A DNA stretch of 64,000 bases, from NCBI RefSeq assembly GCF_001644195.2, contig NZ_LWBL02000049.1:26522-90521 (forward strand). Direction: 5' to 3'. Positions 1 through 7,881 of this stretch are shown here, in pieces. Origin of the DNA: Bacillus marinisedimentorum. GTDB lineage: Bacteria > Bacillota > Bacilli > Bacillales > Bacillaceae_O. The position numbers and the translations under genes were made by a program. Positions within the stretch are counted from its first letter, which is position 1, and each line of letters begins with the position of its first letter. Under the pieces are notes generated by a model, which did not search any database, had not been told where the DNA came from, and worked only from the letters and a program-made list of their open reading frames with translations.

Positions 1-1
1 T

Positions 2-355
2 GTCGGAAGTATTGTTGAAGGTAAAGTAACCGGAATTCAACCATATGGTGCCTTTGTCGCACTTGACGGAAATACACAGGGATTGGTCCATATTTCAGAA
101 ATCACGCACGGATTCGTGAAAGATGTAAACGAACATCTTTCCGTTGGTGATACTGTCACGGTCAAGATCATTTCTGTGGATGAAGCATCCGGAAAAATCG
201 GGCTTTCCATCCGGGCGACCGAGGAACCGCCAAAAGAAGACAAAAAACCTGAACGCAAAATTCCGAAACAGCAAACAGAAGAAGCCCCTAAAGGCTTCAA
301 CACTCTGAAAGACAAGCTTGAAGAGTGGATCGAACAATCCGATATGAAGAAGTGA
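2..355 (+). CDS. yugI: S1 RNA-binding domain protein, YugI/general stress protein 13 type (5' partial)
   Basis: The reading frame is already open at base 2, so the start codon lies outside the window. The visible part opens with a canonical S1/OB fold: a VEGKVTGIQPYGAFVAL strand pattern, then GLVHISEI and VGDTVTVKIISVDEASGKIGLSIRA. About 50 charged residues rich in Lys, Glu and Pro follow, and the protein ends EQSDMKK. One S1 domain with a basic/acidic tail is the layout of YugI (GSP13), a small ribosome-associated general stress protein of Bacillus. The role is inferred from the family: binding RNA or ribosomes in the cytoplasm. A strong terminator follows 3 bases after the stop. Its position before an alcohol dehydrogenase and pgi matches the B. 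subtilis yug region. Confidence 0.9.
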   Translation, partial: VGSIVEGKVTGIQPYGAFVALDGNTQGLVHISEITHGFVKDVNEHLSVGDTVTVKIISVDEASGKIGLSIRATEEPPKEDKKPERKIPKQQTEEAPKGFNTLKDKLEEWIEQSDMKK

Positions 356-358
356 AAA

Positions 359-392
359 AACAGCCTCTGCGAAAGCAGCAGGCTGTTTTTTT
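359..392 (+). terminator. Rho-independent terminator of yugI
   Basis: Arms AACAGCC-CTGC and GCAG-GGCTGTT close a GAAA tetraloop and are followed by a run of T. Confidence 0.9.
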
Positions 393-495
393 GCATGAAG
401 TCACAACACACAAACAAACCGGCGGCAATTAGCACGGTGTCTGATTGTGCAAATGGACGAACTTTGTGGATCTGAAAGAAATAAGCGAGAAAAAA

Positions 496-528
496 GTGCC
501 TGGCAATTGCGAGGCAATTGCCAGGCAC
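496..528. repeat. AATT-centred palindromic repeat, copy 1
   Basis: Arm GTGCCTGGCAATTGC, spacer GAG, then the exact reverse complement of the arm: a perfect 15-bp stem with a 3-nt loop. Five related copies lie at 3639, 5143, 5223, 7824 and 11211. The 11211 copy has the same layout with CTC in the centre. It lies downstream of the DUF378 gene and could form a hairpin in that transcript, but it lacks a proper T run, so I call it a REP-like repeat and not a terminator. Confidence 0.85.
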
Positions 529-545
529 TGCCGAAGGCACTGCTG

Positions 546-776
546 TTACGCTTTGTTCGGTTCGGCGCCGGTTTCCACTTCTTCAGATGGTTTGAATAGA
601 AGGGAGAGCGCACCCAGTCCGGCAAGTCCTACAAGGCTGTAGACGATCCGTGCCAGTCCGGAATCCTGGCCGCCGAATAAAGAGGCGACAAGGTCAAATT
701 GAAAAAAGCCGATAAGTCCCCAGTTAATTGCACCGATGATAACAAGAGTAAGTGCTATGCGTTGCCAAGTACTCAT
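546..776 (-). CDS. DUF378 family small membrane protein (YuzA-like)
   Basis: A 76-residue protein with two hydrophobic helices (about residues 5-24 and 38-58) separated by a short polar loop containing GGQDSG. The motif INWGLIGFFQFDLVASLFGG is diagnostic of DUF378, whose Bacillus member is YuzA. The start is set at the ATG preceded by AAAGGAGGAAATATC; a longer in-frame extension exists but has no ribosome-binding site. The function of the family is unknown, and location in the cytoplasmic membrane is inferred. The gene is monocistronic, transcribed opposite to its neighbours, and has palindrome copy 1 just past its stop. Confidence 0.88.
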   Translation of the reverse strand: MSTWQRIALTLVIIGAINWGLIGFFQFDLVASLFGGQDSGLARIVYSLVGLAGLGALSLLFKPSEEVETGAEPNKA

Positions 777-987
777 GATATTTCCTCCTTTGTTTCTTGT
801 CCGATTTTTAATAAAGCTGTCCAAAAAGAAGCAGAAACTGCCTGTAACATCCTTTCCTTTTGAACATGCATTTATAGATTGCCGACAAACTGTAAATATT
901 ATGCATGATGCATACGAAATTCTTTATTTTTTTCCGAAAGTCATCCATACTATGGATTGAAAATGGAAGAGAGAGGAGTCAAAACGT

Positions 988-2151
988 ATGAATAATTTCA
1001 CGTTTTATAACCCTGTTAAGCTTATTTTCGGGAAAGGCCAGGTTGAGGAGCTTAAAACCGAAGTCCCGAACTACGGCAAAAAAGTCTTGCTTGTATACGG
1101 CGGCGGGAGCATCAAGCGAAACGGGATTTACGATAATGTCATGGACATGCTGAATGAAATCGGCGCGGAAGTACATGAACTTCCAGGCGTTGAGCCGAAC
1201 CCCCGTCTTACAACGGTTCAAAAAGGCGTGGAAATCTGCAAAAATGAACAAATTGAATTTTTACTTGCAGTCGGCGGCGGAAGTACGATTGACGCAACAA
1301 AGGCAATTGCGGCCGGCGCCAAATATGACGGCGACGTTTGGGATCTTGTCACCAAAAAGGCGCCTGCAAATGAGGCACTTCCATTCGGCACAGTTCTTAC
1401 ACTGGCTGCGACCGGTTCCGAAATGAACGCCGGTTCTGTCATCACCAACTGGGAGACTCAGGAAAAGTACGGATGGGGAAGCCCTGTCACCTTCCCGCAA
1501 TTCTCCATTCTTGATCCTGAAAATACATTTACGGTACCAAAAGACCAGACGATCTACGGTATCGTCGATATGATGACACATATCATGGAGCAGTATTTCC
1601 ATAATGTGAAAAACACGCCGCTTCAGGACCGGCTTTGTGAATCAACACTCAAGACAGTCATCGAAACAGCGCCCAAGCTGCTTCATAACCTCGAGAGTTA
1701 TGAGCACCGGGAAACAATTATGTACTCCGGCACAATCGCCCTTAATGGCATGCTGCAAATGGGCTACCGCGGCGACTGGGCCAGTCATAACATTGAACAT
1801 GCTGTCTCTGCGGTGTATGATATTCCTCATGCCGGCGGCCTGGCCATCCTGTTCCCGAACTGGATGATTCATGCGCTCGATACGAATGTGGAACGCTTCA
1901 AGCAGTTTGCCATACGTGTATTCAATGTCCATCCGGCCGGAAAAGACGATCGCGAAATCGCCGTTGAAGGCATTGAGAAACTGCGCGTTTTCTGGACGAG
2001 CATCGGTGCACCGGAGACCCTTGCCGATTACGAAATCGGGGATGAGAAGCTTAATGTCATTGCGGAAAAGGCAATGGCAAACGGCGAATTCGGCAATTTT
2101 AAAAAGCTTAACAAAGATGATGTGATGGAGATTTTGAAGAGCTCTCTATAA
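988..2151 (+). CDS. Iron-containing alcohol dehydrogenase (NADPH-dependent butanol dehydrogenase type, YugJ/YugK-like)
   Basis: At 387 residues this is full length for the BDH branch of the iron-dependent alcohol dehydrogenases. It opens with [17 protein letters not shown], typical of the branch, followed by [16 protein letters not shown] and the nucleotide-binding [16 protein letters not shown]. The metal-binding segment contains [10 protein letters not shown] and later [28 protein letters not shown], which supplies the conserved Asp and His ligands. Expected reaction: reversible reduction of aldehydes to alcohols with NAD(P)H in the cytoplasm. Start ATG follows AGAGAGGAGTC at good spacing. 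B. subtilis has two paralogs here (YugJ, YugK); only one is present, and I cannot say which is the ortholog. Confidence 0.93.
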   Translation: MNNFTFYNPVKLIFGKGQVEELKTEVPNYGKKVLLVYGGGSIKRNGIYDNVMDMLNEIGAEVHELPGVEPNPRLTTVQKGVEICKNEQIEFLLAVGGGSTIDATKAIAAGAKYDGDVWDLVTKKAPANEALPFGTVLTLAATGSEMNAGSVITNWETQEKYGWGSPVTFPQFSILDPENTFTVPKDQTIYGIVDMMTHIMEQYFHNVKNTPLQDRLCESTLKTVIETAPKLLHNLESYEHRETIMYSGTIALNGMLQMGYRGDWASHNIEHAVSAVYDIPHAGGLAILFPNWMIHALDTNVERFKQFAIRVFNVHPAGKDDREIAVEGIEKLRVFWTSIGAPETLADYEIGDEKLNVIAEKAMANGEFGNFKKLNKDDVMEILKSSL

Positions 2152-2162
2152 AAATAACAGTG

Positions 2163-2193
2163 CGGCAGGCCTTTTGTGGGCCTGCCGATTTTT
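2163..2193 (+). terminator. Rho-independent terminator of the alcohol dehydrogenase
   Basis: Arms CGGCAGGCC and GGCCTGCCG (9 bp, perfect) around a 7-nt loop, followed by ATTTTTA. Confidence 0.9.
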
Positions 2194-2249
2194 ATATGTG
2201 AAGAGGAGCTGATGCGGCGGGGCATATCCGACATGAAGGCCGCCTGTTT

Positions 2250-2465
2250 GGCGCGAAATACCAGTTATATGGCGTGAAAGCATGGGTTCGGCGTGAAAAG
2301 AGTCAATTCTGGCGTGAAAAAGCCGATACTCCGCGTGAAAAGTCAGCTGATCCGCTTGAAACATAGCCAGTTCGGCGTGAAAGCAGTACACTTCGTAAGT
2401 TTTAGCATTGGTTGGCGTGAATTGCCGGGTGTTGTGCGTGAGTAAGGGCAGGTATGGAGTGAAAG
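2250..2465. repeat. Array of GGCGTGAAA cores spaced 21 nt (array 1)
   Basis: Cores matching GGCGTGAAA (variants GGCGCGAAA, CGCGTGAAA, CGCTTGAAA, GGAGTGAAA) begin at 2250, 2271, 2290, 2311, 2332, 2353, 2374, 2414, 2435 and 2456. Spacings are 21 nt except one of 19 and one of 40. Only the 9-nt core is conserved; the 12 nt between cores vary. Read on the minus strand the array gives a spurious FHAExxx heptapeptide repeat. A second array lies at 14122. The interval 2200-2620 holds no other recognisable feature. Confidence 0.85.
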
Positions 2466-2622
2466 CAGGGCAATGTTTTTAATTTAAAGAAAGTAGAAGC
2501 TGGTTTTGTTACAAAAATGATTCTCAACTCATTTTCTTGAATCATTTTCCCTCCGCAAACGTATTAAACAGCAAGAAACAAAGTGAATATATACCATTTT
2601 TACGTAAGGAGGGCCAAAAAGC

Positions 2623-2961
2623 ATGGCTGAACTTCTGGCTGTTGTGCTAGATCTGCTTGCAGCTGTAATGGAATTTGCCGCATACGCTATCTTTGGGAAA
2701 CCAACAACGAAACGAATCGAGAAAAATGCGGACAAGTTAAGGCAGCTAGACTGGTTCAAGGAACTGTATTCAAATGAGAAATATCGGCGTCTCATTCAAA
2801 TTGACAAAAACATCAGGCGGGAAATCGGCAAGGCATCGATCAAAAAAATCCTGAATGACCGGTACGCGGAGGACAAGTTCAGGATTAGACTTACAGAGAT
2901 GCTCGAAAGGCAGGCGGCAGGTGTAGACATAAACAAGGAAGAGCTGGCACATGAAAAATAA
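2623..2961 (+). CDS. Hypothetical 112-residue protein
   Basis: A strong AAGGAGGGCC lies 7 bases before the ATG. The first 25 residues (AELLAVVLDLLAAVMEFAAYAIFGK) are hydrophobic and could form an N-terminal membrane anchor without a cleavage site. The remainder is highly charged and helical, with basic clusters (KYRRLIQIDKNIRREIGKASIKK). I recognise no domain. It stands alone after the 21-nt array and before a damaged acetyltransferase. A membrane-anchored cytosolic helical protein is all I can infer. Confidence 0.7.
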   Translation: MAELLAVVLDLLAAVMEFAAYAIFGKPTTKRIEKNADKLRQLDWFKELYSNEKYRRLIQIDKNIRREIGKASIKKILNDRYAEDKFRIRLTEMLERQAAGVDINKEELAHEK

Positions 2962-3023
2962 GTAAGTAATTCTTTTCGGATACTGGTGCGGAAGCCATTT
3001 TTTTAAGATGCAGGGGGGAGAAG

Positions 3024-3570
3024 ATGGAACTGCTGGCCACTTATTGGGAAACAGAACGATTGTTAATCCGCGATGCGATATTGGAAGAAGACCTGGAGAA
3101 GCTGCAGACACTCTGGGAAAGCACGGCTTATATCGGCGAATATGATGGTCATCATGAGAGAGAAAAAAATGAAATGTACAAGGATCTGACTGAGGGTGAT
3201 CTGCCGCCTGGAGGAACAAAAGAATTTTTCAAGATACAGCCCATTTAAAGAGACTTCGGAAATGATCGGTTACATCATCACTTATCACGGTTACCCGGAT
3301 GAAAAGGCCGTATGGAATACATTTTTTTATGTAGTTAAAAGTGAGCAAGGAAAAGGTTATGGCCGCGAAGTGATAAATGCTTTTACTGTCCAAGCGGAAA
3401 AAGCAGGCTTTCAGCGAATCGGGCTGGCTGTTGCACTGAAAAATTGGGGAGCTATCCGGTTTTGGACGAAAGCAGGGTTTGATAAAATTATTGGCCTTCA
3501 CGGTGACAAGGTGTATGGAAACAGCTCATATGCCAGCCTGTCACTCGAAAAGGAAATGATAAACGGATAA
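3024..3570 (+). pseudogene. GNAT family N-acetyltransferase split by a frameshift
   Basis: The first frame starts at 3024 (ELLATYWETERLLIRDA, a classic GNAT N-terminus) and stops at 3246-3248 after FFKIQPI. The second half continues from 3247 in the +1 frame with KETSEMIGYIITYHGYPDE, then carries the acetyl-CoA motif EQGKGYGREVI and the C-terminal NWGAIRFWTKAGF, ending at 3570. Joined, the two parts give one complete ~180-residue RimJ-like acetyltransferase. The lesion is one extra T at 3246 or two missing bases there. Either the gene is dead or the base call is wrong. No substrate can be assigned. Confidence 0.8.
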
Positions 3571-3590
3571 AGCCGCAGTGCTATTTATAC

Positions 3591-3617
3591 AAATGCCCAG
3601 ATTTCCGGGCGTTTTTT
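3591..3617 (+). terminator. Rho-independent terminator after the split GNAT gene
   Basis: ATGCCC pairs with GGGCGT (one G-T pair) and is followed by TTTTTA. Confidence 0.75.
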
Positions 3618-3638
3618 ATTTGCTCATTTCTGATTGAT

Positions 3639-3662
3639 ATTGCCTGGCAATTGCCAGGCAAT
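3639..3662. repeat. AATT-centred palindromic repeat, copy 2
   Basis: A perfect 24-bp palindrome with half-site ATTGCCTGGCAA. It lies between the terminator of the split GNAT gene and the first GntP permease. Confidence 0.85.
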
Positions 3663-3683
3663 TCCCTCGTACTTCACTACAGT

Positions 3684-3698
3684 TATTCTGTTAGAATA
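3684..3698. promoter_or_regulatory. Small dyad upstream of the first GntP gene
   Basis: TATTCT-GTT-AGAATA is a perfect 6-bp dyad about 45 bases before the TTG start. It contains a TAGAAT hexamer that could serve as a -10 element. Operator function is speculative; the second permease has no such site. Confidence 0.3.
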
Positions 3699-3744
3699 GC
3701 AATATGGAAAATCAACAGTGATGTTTACATAGGGGGAAAATCAT

Positions 3745-5013
3745 TTGGATATTCAGGTAACTGCTCTGGGGGCGTTTGCGGGGCTTGTTATTGCAATTGG
3801 CCTCATTTTGAAAAAAGTTTCACCTGCATACGGGATGATTGCCGGGGCGCTGCTTGGCGGTTTGCTTGGCGGTGCAGGCCTTGCCGGAACGGTGGAAATC
3901 ATGATGGAGGGTGCGAAGGGAATCATTCCAGCTGTGATTCGGATTTTGACAGCCGGCGTCCTCGTCGGTGTCTTACTTGAGTCTGGTGCAGCAGGGGTGA
4001 TCGCCGAAACGATTGTAAAGAAACTCGGTGAGAAGAGGGCACTGCTGGCCCTTGCCCTCGCTGCGATGATTTTGACGGCAATCGGTGTATTTATAACCGT
4101 TGCCGTCATAACAACTGCACCTATCGCCCTGGCTATTGCCCATCGTGCCAACCTTTCCAAACCGGGTATTTTGGTTGCGATGGTGGGAGGCGGCAAAGCG
4201 GGGAACTTGATTTCGCCTAACCCGAACACCATTGCCGCAGCGAATGCTTTTGATGTGCCGCTCACTTCAGTGATGGCAGCCGGAATCATTCCGGCGGTTT
4301 TCGGCATATTGGCCGCCTATCTTGTTGCAGGCCGGCTTGCCGGAAGAGGGTCGTTTGTGCGCATACAGGAAGTCAAATCGGGAAAGAATCATGAACAGCC
4401 CGGGTTCACTGCGGCCATTGCCGCTCCGCTTGTTACAATTTTTCTGCTGGCTCTCCGGCCGCTTTTCGGGTTTGAAATCGATCCGCTTATCGCCCTTCCT
4501 GCCGGCGGCATTGCCGGTGCTGTTTTGATGGGGAAAGCAAGGCATATAAATGAATATGCGACATCCGGGTTAGCTAAAATGTCAGGAGTGGCAATCATGC
4601 TGCTTGGAACGGGAGCGCTTGCCGGTGTGATCGGGAACTCGGCGGTGAAAGACGTCGTCATTGCTGCTCTTACTGCCTCAGGGATGCCAGCCTACGTGCT
4701 TGCCCCTGTATCGGGCGCATTTATGTCGATGGCAACAGCCTCCACCGCGGCGGCTACTGTTGTCGCCGGCAATGTGTTCAGTACGACGCTGCTTGATTTA
4801 GGTGTTTCCGCACTTGCAGGGGCCGCCATGATTCATGCAGGAGCAACAGTTTTTGATCACTTGCCCCACGGCGGGTTCTTCCACGCATCAGCAGGAAGCG
4901 TCCATATGGATATAAAGGAGAGGCTCAAGCTGCTTCCTTATGAATCGCTGATAGGGCTTGTGCTTGCGGCCGTGTCCATGTTGATTTATGGAGTCTTCGG
5001 ATTTTTTGGTTGA
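3745..5013 (+). CDS. GntP family permease, copy 1
   Basis: A 422-residue, highly hydrophobic protein with about 12 membrane segments. Family motifs include PPAYGMIAGALLGG-type (here SPAYGMIAGALLGG) near residue 30, GGKAGNLISPNPNTIAAANAF near 150-170 and ATVFDHLPHGGFFHASAGSV near 365-385. GntP proteins are proton symporters for gluconate and related sugar acids. The start is TTG after AGGGGGAAAATCAT, giving the same MDIQVTA N-terminus as the second copy. The neighbouring CdaR-type regulator and glycerate kinase suggest glycerate or a related hydroxy acid as substrate; this is inference. The two permeases are closely similar along their full length, so this looks like a local duplication around the regulator. 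Confidence 0.93.
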   Translation: MDIQVTALGAFAGLVIAIGLILKKVSPAYGMIAGALLGGLLGGAGLAGTVEIMMEGAKGIIPAVIRILTAGVLVGVLLESGAAGVIAETIVKKLGEKRALLALALAAMILTAIGVFITVAVITTAPIALAIAHRANLSKPGILVAMVGGGKAGNLISPNPNTIAAANAFDVPLTSVMAAGIIPAVFGILAAYLVAGRLAGRGSFVRIQEVKSGKNHEQPGFTAAIAAPLVTIFLLALRPLFGFEIDPLIALPAGGIAGAVLMGKARHINEYATSGLAKMSGVAIMLLGTGALAGVIGNSAVKDVVIAALTASGMPAYVLAPVSGAFMSMATASTAAATVVAGNVFSTTLLDLGVSALAGAAMIHAGATVFDHLPHGGFFHASAGSVHMDIKERLKLLPYESLIGLVLAAVSMLIYGVFGFFG

Positions 5014-5014
5014 G

Positions 5015-5116
5015 TTGGATGTCGGTTCTTACCTGGAAAGCATCGAACCGTATACGCTGGAACATGTGGAAGCTTTCAATCCAAGTCAGAATGGTCACGG
5101 GATCAATAAGGAATAA
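5015..5116 (+). other. Possible short coding remnant behind the first GntP gene
   Basis: A frame overlapping the gntP stop reads LDVGSYLESIEPYTLEHVEA... and ends INKE-stop after 34 codons. Composition and codon use look coding, but there is no ribosome-binding site and I do not recognise it. It could be the C-terminal remnant of a lost gene between permease and regulator. Confidence 0.3.
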
Positions 5117-5142
5117 TATGAAGACAGATCTAAAATTCTTTC

Positions 5143-5168
5143 AATTGCCTGGCAAATGCCAGGCAATT
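5143..5168. repeat. AATT-centred palindromic repeat, copy 3
   Basis: Arm AATTGCCTGGCA, spacer AA, exact reverse complement of the arm. Lies between the first permease gene and the regulator gene. Confidence 0.8.
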
Positions 5169-5222
5169 TTAATGATGATTTTGTGCAAATGTTAAAATAG
5201 CAAATAGGATTGACTGATTAAA

Positions 5223-5245
5223 TGCCAGGCAATTGCCAGGCAATT
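5223..5245. repeat. AATT-centred repeat, copy 4 (rearranged)
   Basis: Here the two halves have the same orientation: TGCCAGGCAAT followed directly by TGCCAGGCAATT. It is a direct repeat, and only the central GGCAATTGCC is still palindromic. It is 55 bases from copy 3 and 29 bases before the regulator start. Confidence 0.7.
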
Positions 5246-5273
5246 CCCCGGCATTTCGATAAGGAGAAAACAT

Positions 5274-6422
5274 ATGGTTCTGAACAAGGAGATTGCGCAG
5301 GAAATTGTAGAACGGACGATGGCGATTATCGGGAAGAATATTAATGTGATGAACGAAGAGGGGATTATAATCGGTTCCGGCCAAAAGGACCGGATTGGAA
5401 AGATACACGATGGTGCTTTGCTTGTGGTGCAGGAAAATAGAAAAGTGGAAATCACAAGCCGTGAAGCTGCAAAGTTGAAAGGCTCAAAAGCAGGCGTCAA
5501 CCTGCCGATTGTTCACGAGAAACAAATCGTCGGGGTTGTCGGTATTACCGGTGATCCTAAGGAAGTTTATCAATATGGGGAACTCGTAAAGATGGCAGCC
5601 GAAGTCACGCTCCAGCAGGCCTTTTTGACAGAGCAGCTGCAGTGGGACGAACGGCTGCGTGAAGAGGTTGTTTTGCAAATCATCCATGATGAAACGGATT
5701 CTCTGTTTTATGACCGAGCGGATCGGCTCGGCATCAATCTGGAAACCCCGCGCATTGCTGTTGTAATCAAGACAGATACGGGTTCAGCAGATGAAAAAGG
5801 CATGCTTGAATTGAAGAGGAAAATTACATCTTCACTGCACAATTTAATAGAAGAGCAAGATTTGATCACTTCTACTTCAGCCAACACATTTGTCTTGCTG
5901 AAAGCTGTTAAACAGACGAGCGGGAAGTTGAACTTCGCCTACTTCCGTGAGGAACTGAAAATACTTGAGCAGCATTTGAGCCGCATCCAGGCTGGTCTTG
6001 ATGTTAAAGCTGCAGCGGGCATTCCTTTTGAAAATATCCATGATGCTAAAAAGTCCTATGAATATGCGAGAAAAACGTTGAAAACGGCTAGCAGGATAGA
6101 ACAGGAAGAAAAACTGTTTTTCTATAACGATTTTATTGTTCGGGTTCTGATCATGGAGTTAAGTGAAGCGGAACCGGAGCTGCTGAAGGCTTACGATCTC
6201 TTACTTAAGAAAGATAAAAAGGGAGAATTGGCCGAAACGCTCGAAGTGTTCATTGAAGAAAACGGTGAGCTGAATGAAACAGCCAGGCGGCTGTTCATTC
6301 ATCGGAACACGCTCCGTTACCGGCTGAATCGGATTGAAGAAGTGACAGGCAAGGATCCGAAAAAGATAAAGGATCTGTTGGAACTGTATATCGCAAGGCT
6401 TTCATATTTGTTACACACCTAG
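5274..6422 (+). CDS. CdaR-type sugar diacid recognition transcriptional regulator
   Basis: A 382-residue protein with the CdaR layout. Residues about 4-135 form the diacid recognition domain (LNKEIAQEIVERTMAIIGKNINVMNEEGIIIGSG... then VNLPIVHEKQIVGVVGITGDPKEV). A degenerate central GGDEF-like region follows. The C-terminal PucR-type helix-turn-helix is LNETARRLFIHRNTLRYRLNRIEEVTGKDP at about residues 325-355. Such proteins activate glycerate, glucarate or galactarate uptake and catabolism genes when bound to a sugar acid. Start ATG follows AAGGAGAAAAC. It sits between two GntP permeases and upstream of glycerate kinase, so those genes are its probable targets. Confidence 0.9.
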   Translation: MVLNKEIAQEIVERTMAIIGKNINVMNEEGIIIGSGQKDRIGKIHDGALLVVQENRKVEITSREAAKLKGSKAGVNLPIVHEKQIVGVVGITGDPKEVYQYGELVKMAAEVTLQQAFLTEQLQWDERLREEVVLQIIHDETDSLFYDRADRLGINLETPRIAVVIKTDTGSADEKGMLELKRKITSSLHNLIEEQDLITSTSANTFVLLKAVKQTSGKLNFAYFREELKILEQHLSRIQAGLDVKAAAGIPFENIHDAKKSYEYARKTLKTASRIEQEEKLFFYNDFIVRVLIMELSEAEPELLKAYDLLLKKDKKGELAETLEVFIEENGELNETARRLFIHRNTLRYRLNRIEEVTGKDPKKIKDLLELYIARLSYLLHT

Positions 6423-6426
6423 AAAC

Positions 6427-6440
6427 TGTGCATTTGCACA
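6427..6440. promoter_or_regulatory. Perfect dyad TGTGCA-TT-TGCACA, possible operator
   Basis: Directly behind the regulator stop and before its terminator. A related half-site TGTGCAAAT lies at 5182-5190, upstream of the regulator gene, next to a TTAAAATAG that could be a -10 region. Operator function for the CdaR-type protein is a guess from position and symmetry. Confidence 0.3.
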
Positions 6441-6471
6441 AAAACCTGTTCTGTAAAAGGCAGGTTTTTTG
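6441..6471 (+). terminator. Rho-independent terminator of the CdaR-type gene
   Basis: AAACCTG pairs with CAGGTTT around a 12-nt loop and runs into TTTTTT. Confidence 0.8.
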
Positions 6472-6496
6472 TTTTGCCGCCTAATGTAACCGTTTT

Positions 6497-6510
6497 ATTA
6501 AGCGCTTACA
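6497..6510. promoter_or_regulatory. Candidate catabolite-responsive element (cre)
   Basis: ATTAAGCGCTTACA matches 10 of the 12 defined positions of the CcpA cre consensus. It lies 36 bases before the start of the second permease gene, where CcpA repression of a sugar-acid permease would be expected. Confidence 0.5.
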
Positions 6511-6545
6511 ATAAGGGTACTAACAATCATTGGGGGTCACATCTC

Positions 6546-7814
6546 ATGGACATTCAAGTAACAGCCTTCGGTGCGGTAGCCGCACTTGTCATTGCAATAT
6601 TTCTTATTTTAAAAAGAGTCCCGCCTGCATACGGCATGATAGCTGGTGCCCTGATCGGTGGTTTAATAGGCGGTGCAGGTTTGACCGATACCGTAACGTT
6701 GATGATGGAAGGCGCCAAGGGAATCATACCGGCGGTGCTCCGAATTATGGCAGCCGGTGTCCTTGCAGGGGTACTGATTGAGTCCGGTGCTGCTTCTGTC
6801 ATTGCCGAGACGATTATTAAAAAGCTTGGGGAAACAAAGGCGCTTCTGGCACTGGCGCTTGCTACGATGATATTGACAGCTGTCGGCGTATTTGTCGATG
6901 TTGCTGTCATCACAACTGCCCCGATAGCCTTAGCTGTCGCCAACCGTGCCGGCCTGTCTAAAACAGGAATCTTGATCGCGATGATCGGCGGCGGTAAAGC
7001 AGGTAACATCATGTCTCCGAACCCGAACGCAATCGCTGCTGCGGATGCCTTCGACCTGCCGCTTACAACCGTGATGGCTGCAGGCATCATCCCGGCGATC
7101 TTCGGTGTAACGGCCACATACTTTATTGCAAAACGGCTTTCAACAAAAGGAACGTTTGTCACAGCTGAGGAACTTACAACAACAAAGCATGATAAACTGC
7201 CGGTCTTTTTGGGAGCGATTACAGCGCCGCTTGTCGCAATTGTGCTGCTGGCTCTCAGGCCGCTATTCGATATCGTTGTTGATCCGATGATCGCGCTTCC
7301 GGCCGGGGGCCTTATCGGTGCACTTGTCATGGGGCATGGCAAAAGGGTCAATGACTATGCCATCGTCGGGCTGTCAAAGATGTCTGGTGTTGCAATCATG
7401 CTTCTTGGAACCGGTACGCTTGCAGGCATCATCGCCAACTCAGGTTTAAAAGATGTTGTCATTAACGCGCTAAGCGCTTCAGGGCTTCCTGCTTATGTGC
7501 TTGCGCCTGTATCCGGTGCGTTCATGTCAATGGCAACTGCTTCAACAACCGCAGGAACTGTTGTAGCAAGTAATGTCTTCAGCTCAACGATTCTAGAATT
7601 GGGCGTTTCAGGACTTGCCGGTGCTGCCTTGATCCATGCGGGTGCCACAGTATTCGATCACCTGCCGCACGGAAGCTTCTTCCACGCAACAGGCGGAAGT
7701 GTATTCATGCAGCTGAAAGAACGCCTCAAGCTGATTCCGTACGAATCACTTGTCGGTTTTACACTGGCTGTCATTTCAACTCTTCTTTACGGCGTCTTTG
7801 GCTTCTTCGGTTAA
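6546..7814 (+). CDS. GntP family permease, copy 2
   Basis: A 422-residue permease, the same length as copy 1 and closely similar throughout: MDIQVTAFGAVAALVIAIFLILKRVPPAYGMIAG at the start, GGKAGNIMSPNPNAIAAADAF in the middle, ATVFDHLPHGSFFHATGGSV near the end. I chose the ATG preceded by GGGGGTCACATCTC; an upstream in-frame ATG would add 24 residues that copy 1 lacks and that overlap the candidate cre site. It probably imports the same class of hydroxy acid. Because it has its own terminator-separated leader with a cre-like site and precedes glycerate kinase, it may be the catabolically regulated copy, with copy 1 under separate control. Confidence 0.93.
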   Translation: MDIQVTAFGAVAALVIAIFLILKRVPPAYGMIAGALIGGLIGGAGLTDTVTLMMEGAKGIIPAVLRIMAAGVLAGVLIESGAASVIAETIIKKLGETKALLALALATMILTAVGVFVDVAVITTAPIALAVANRAGLSKTGILIAMIGGGKAGNIMSPNPNAIAAADAFDLPLTTVMAAGIIPAIFGVTATYFIAKRLSTKGTFVTAEELTTTKHDKLPVFLGAITAPLVAIVLLALRPLFDIVVDPMIALPAGGLIGALVMGHGKRVNDYAIVGLSKMSGVAIMLLGTGTLAGIIANSGLKDVVINALSASGLPAYVLAPVSGAFMSMATASTTAGTVVASNVFSSTILELGVSGLAGAALIHAGATVFDHLPHGSFFHATGGSVFMQLKERLKLIPYESLVGFTLAVISTLLYGVFGFFG

Positions 7815-7823
7815 CCGTATCCC

Positions 7824-7845
7824 GTGCCAGGCAATTGCCTGGCAC
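7824..7845. repeat. AATT-centred palindromic repeat, copy 5 (arms swapped)
   Basis: A perfect 22-bp palindrome with half-site GTGCCAGGCAA. Compared with copies 1-3 the CCTGG/CCAGG halves are exchanged. It fills the short gap between permease 2 and glycerate kinase, so it is probably transcribed. Confidence 0.8.
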
Positions 7846-7881
7846 CTCCCTGCCACCATAATAAAATTGGAGTGAAGTTTG

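Noticed and set aside
2146..2391. Minus-strand protein with FHAExxx repeats
   Set aside because: It is the antisense reading of the 21-nt GGCGTGAAA array; no ribosome-binding site, and the 19-nt step breaks the frame pattern.
5010..5195. 61-codon plus-strand frame overlapping the end of the first GntP gene
   Set aside because: It runs into palindrome copy 3 and has no ribosome-binding site. The other frame at 5015-5116 looks more protein-like and is listed as a possible remnant.
6554..7351. 265-codon minus-strand frame opposite the second GntP gene
   Set aside because: It has the Ala/Ser/Pro-rich composition of an antisense shadow and lies fully inside a well-supported permease gene. A similar frame lies opposite the first copy.
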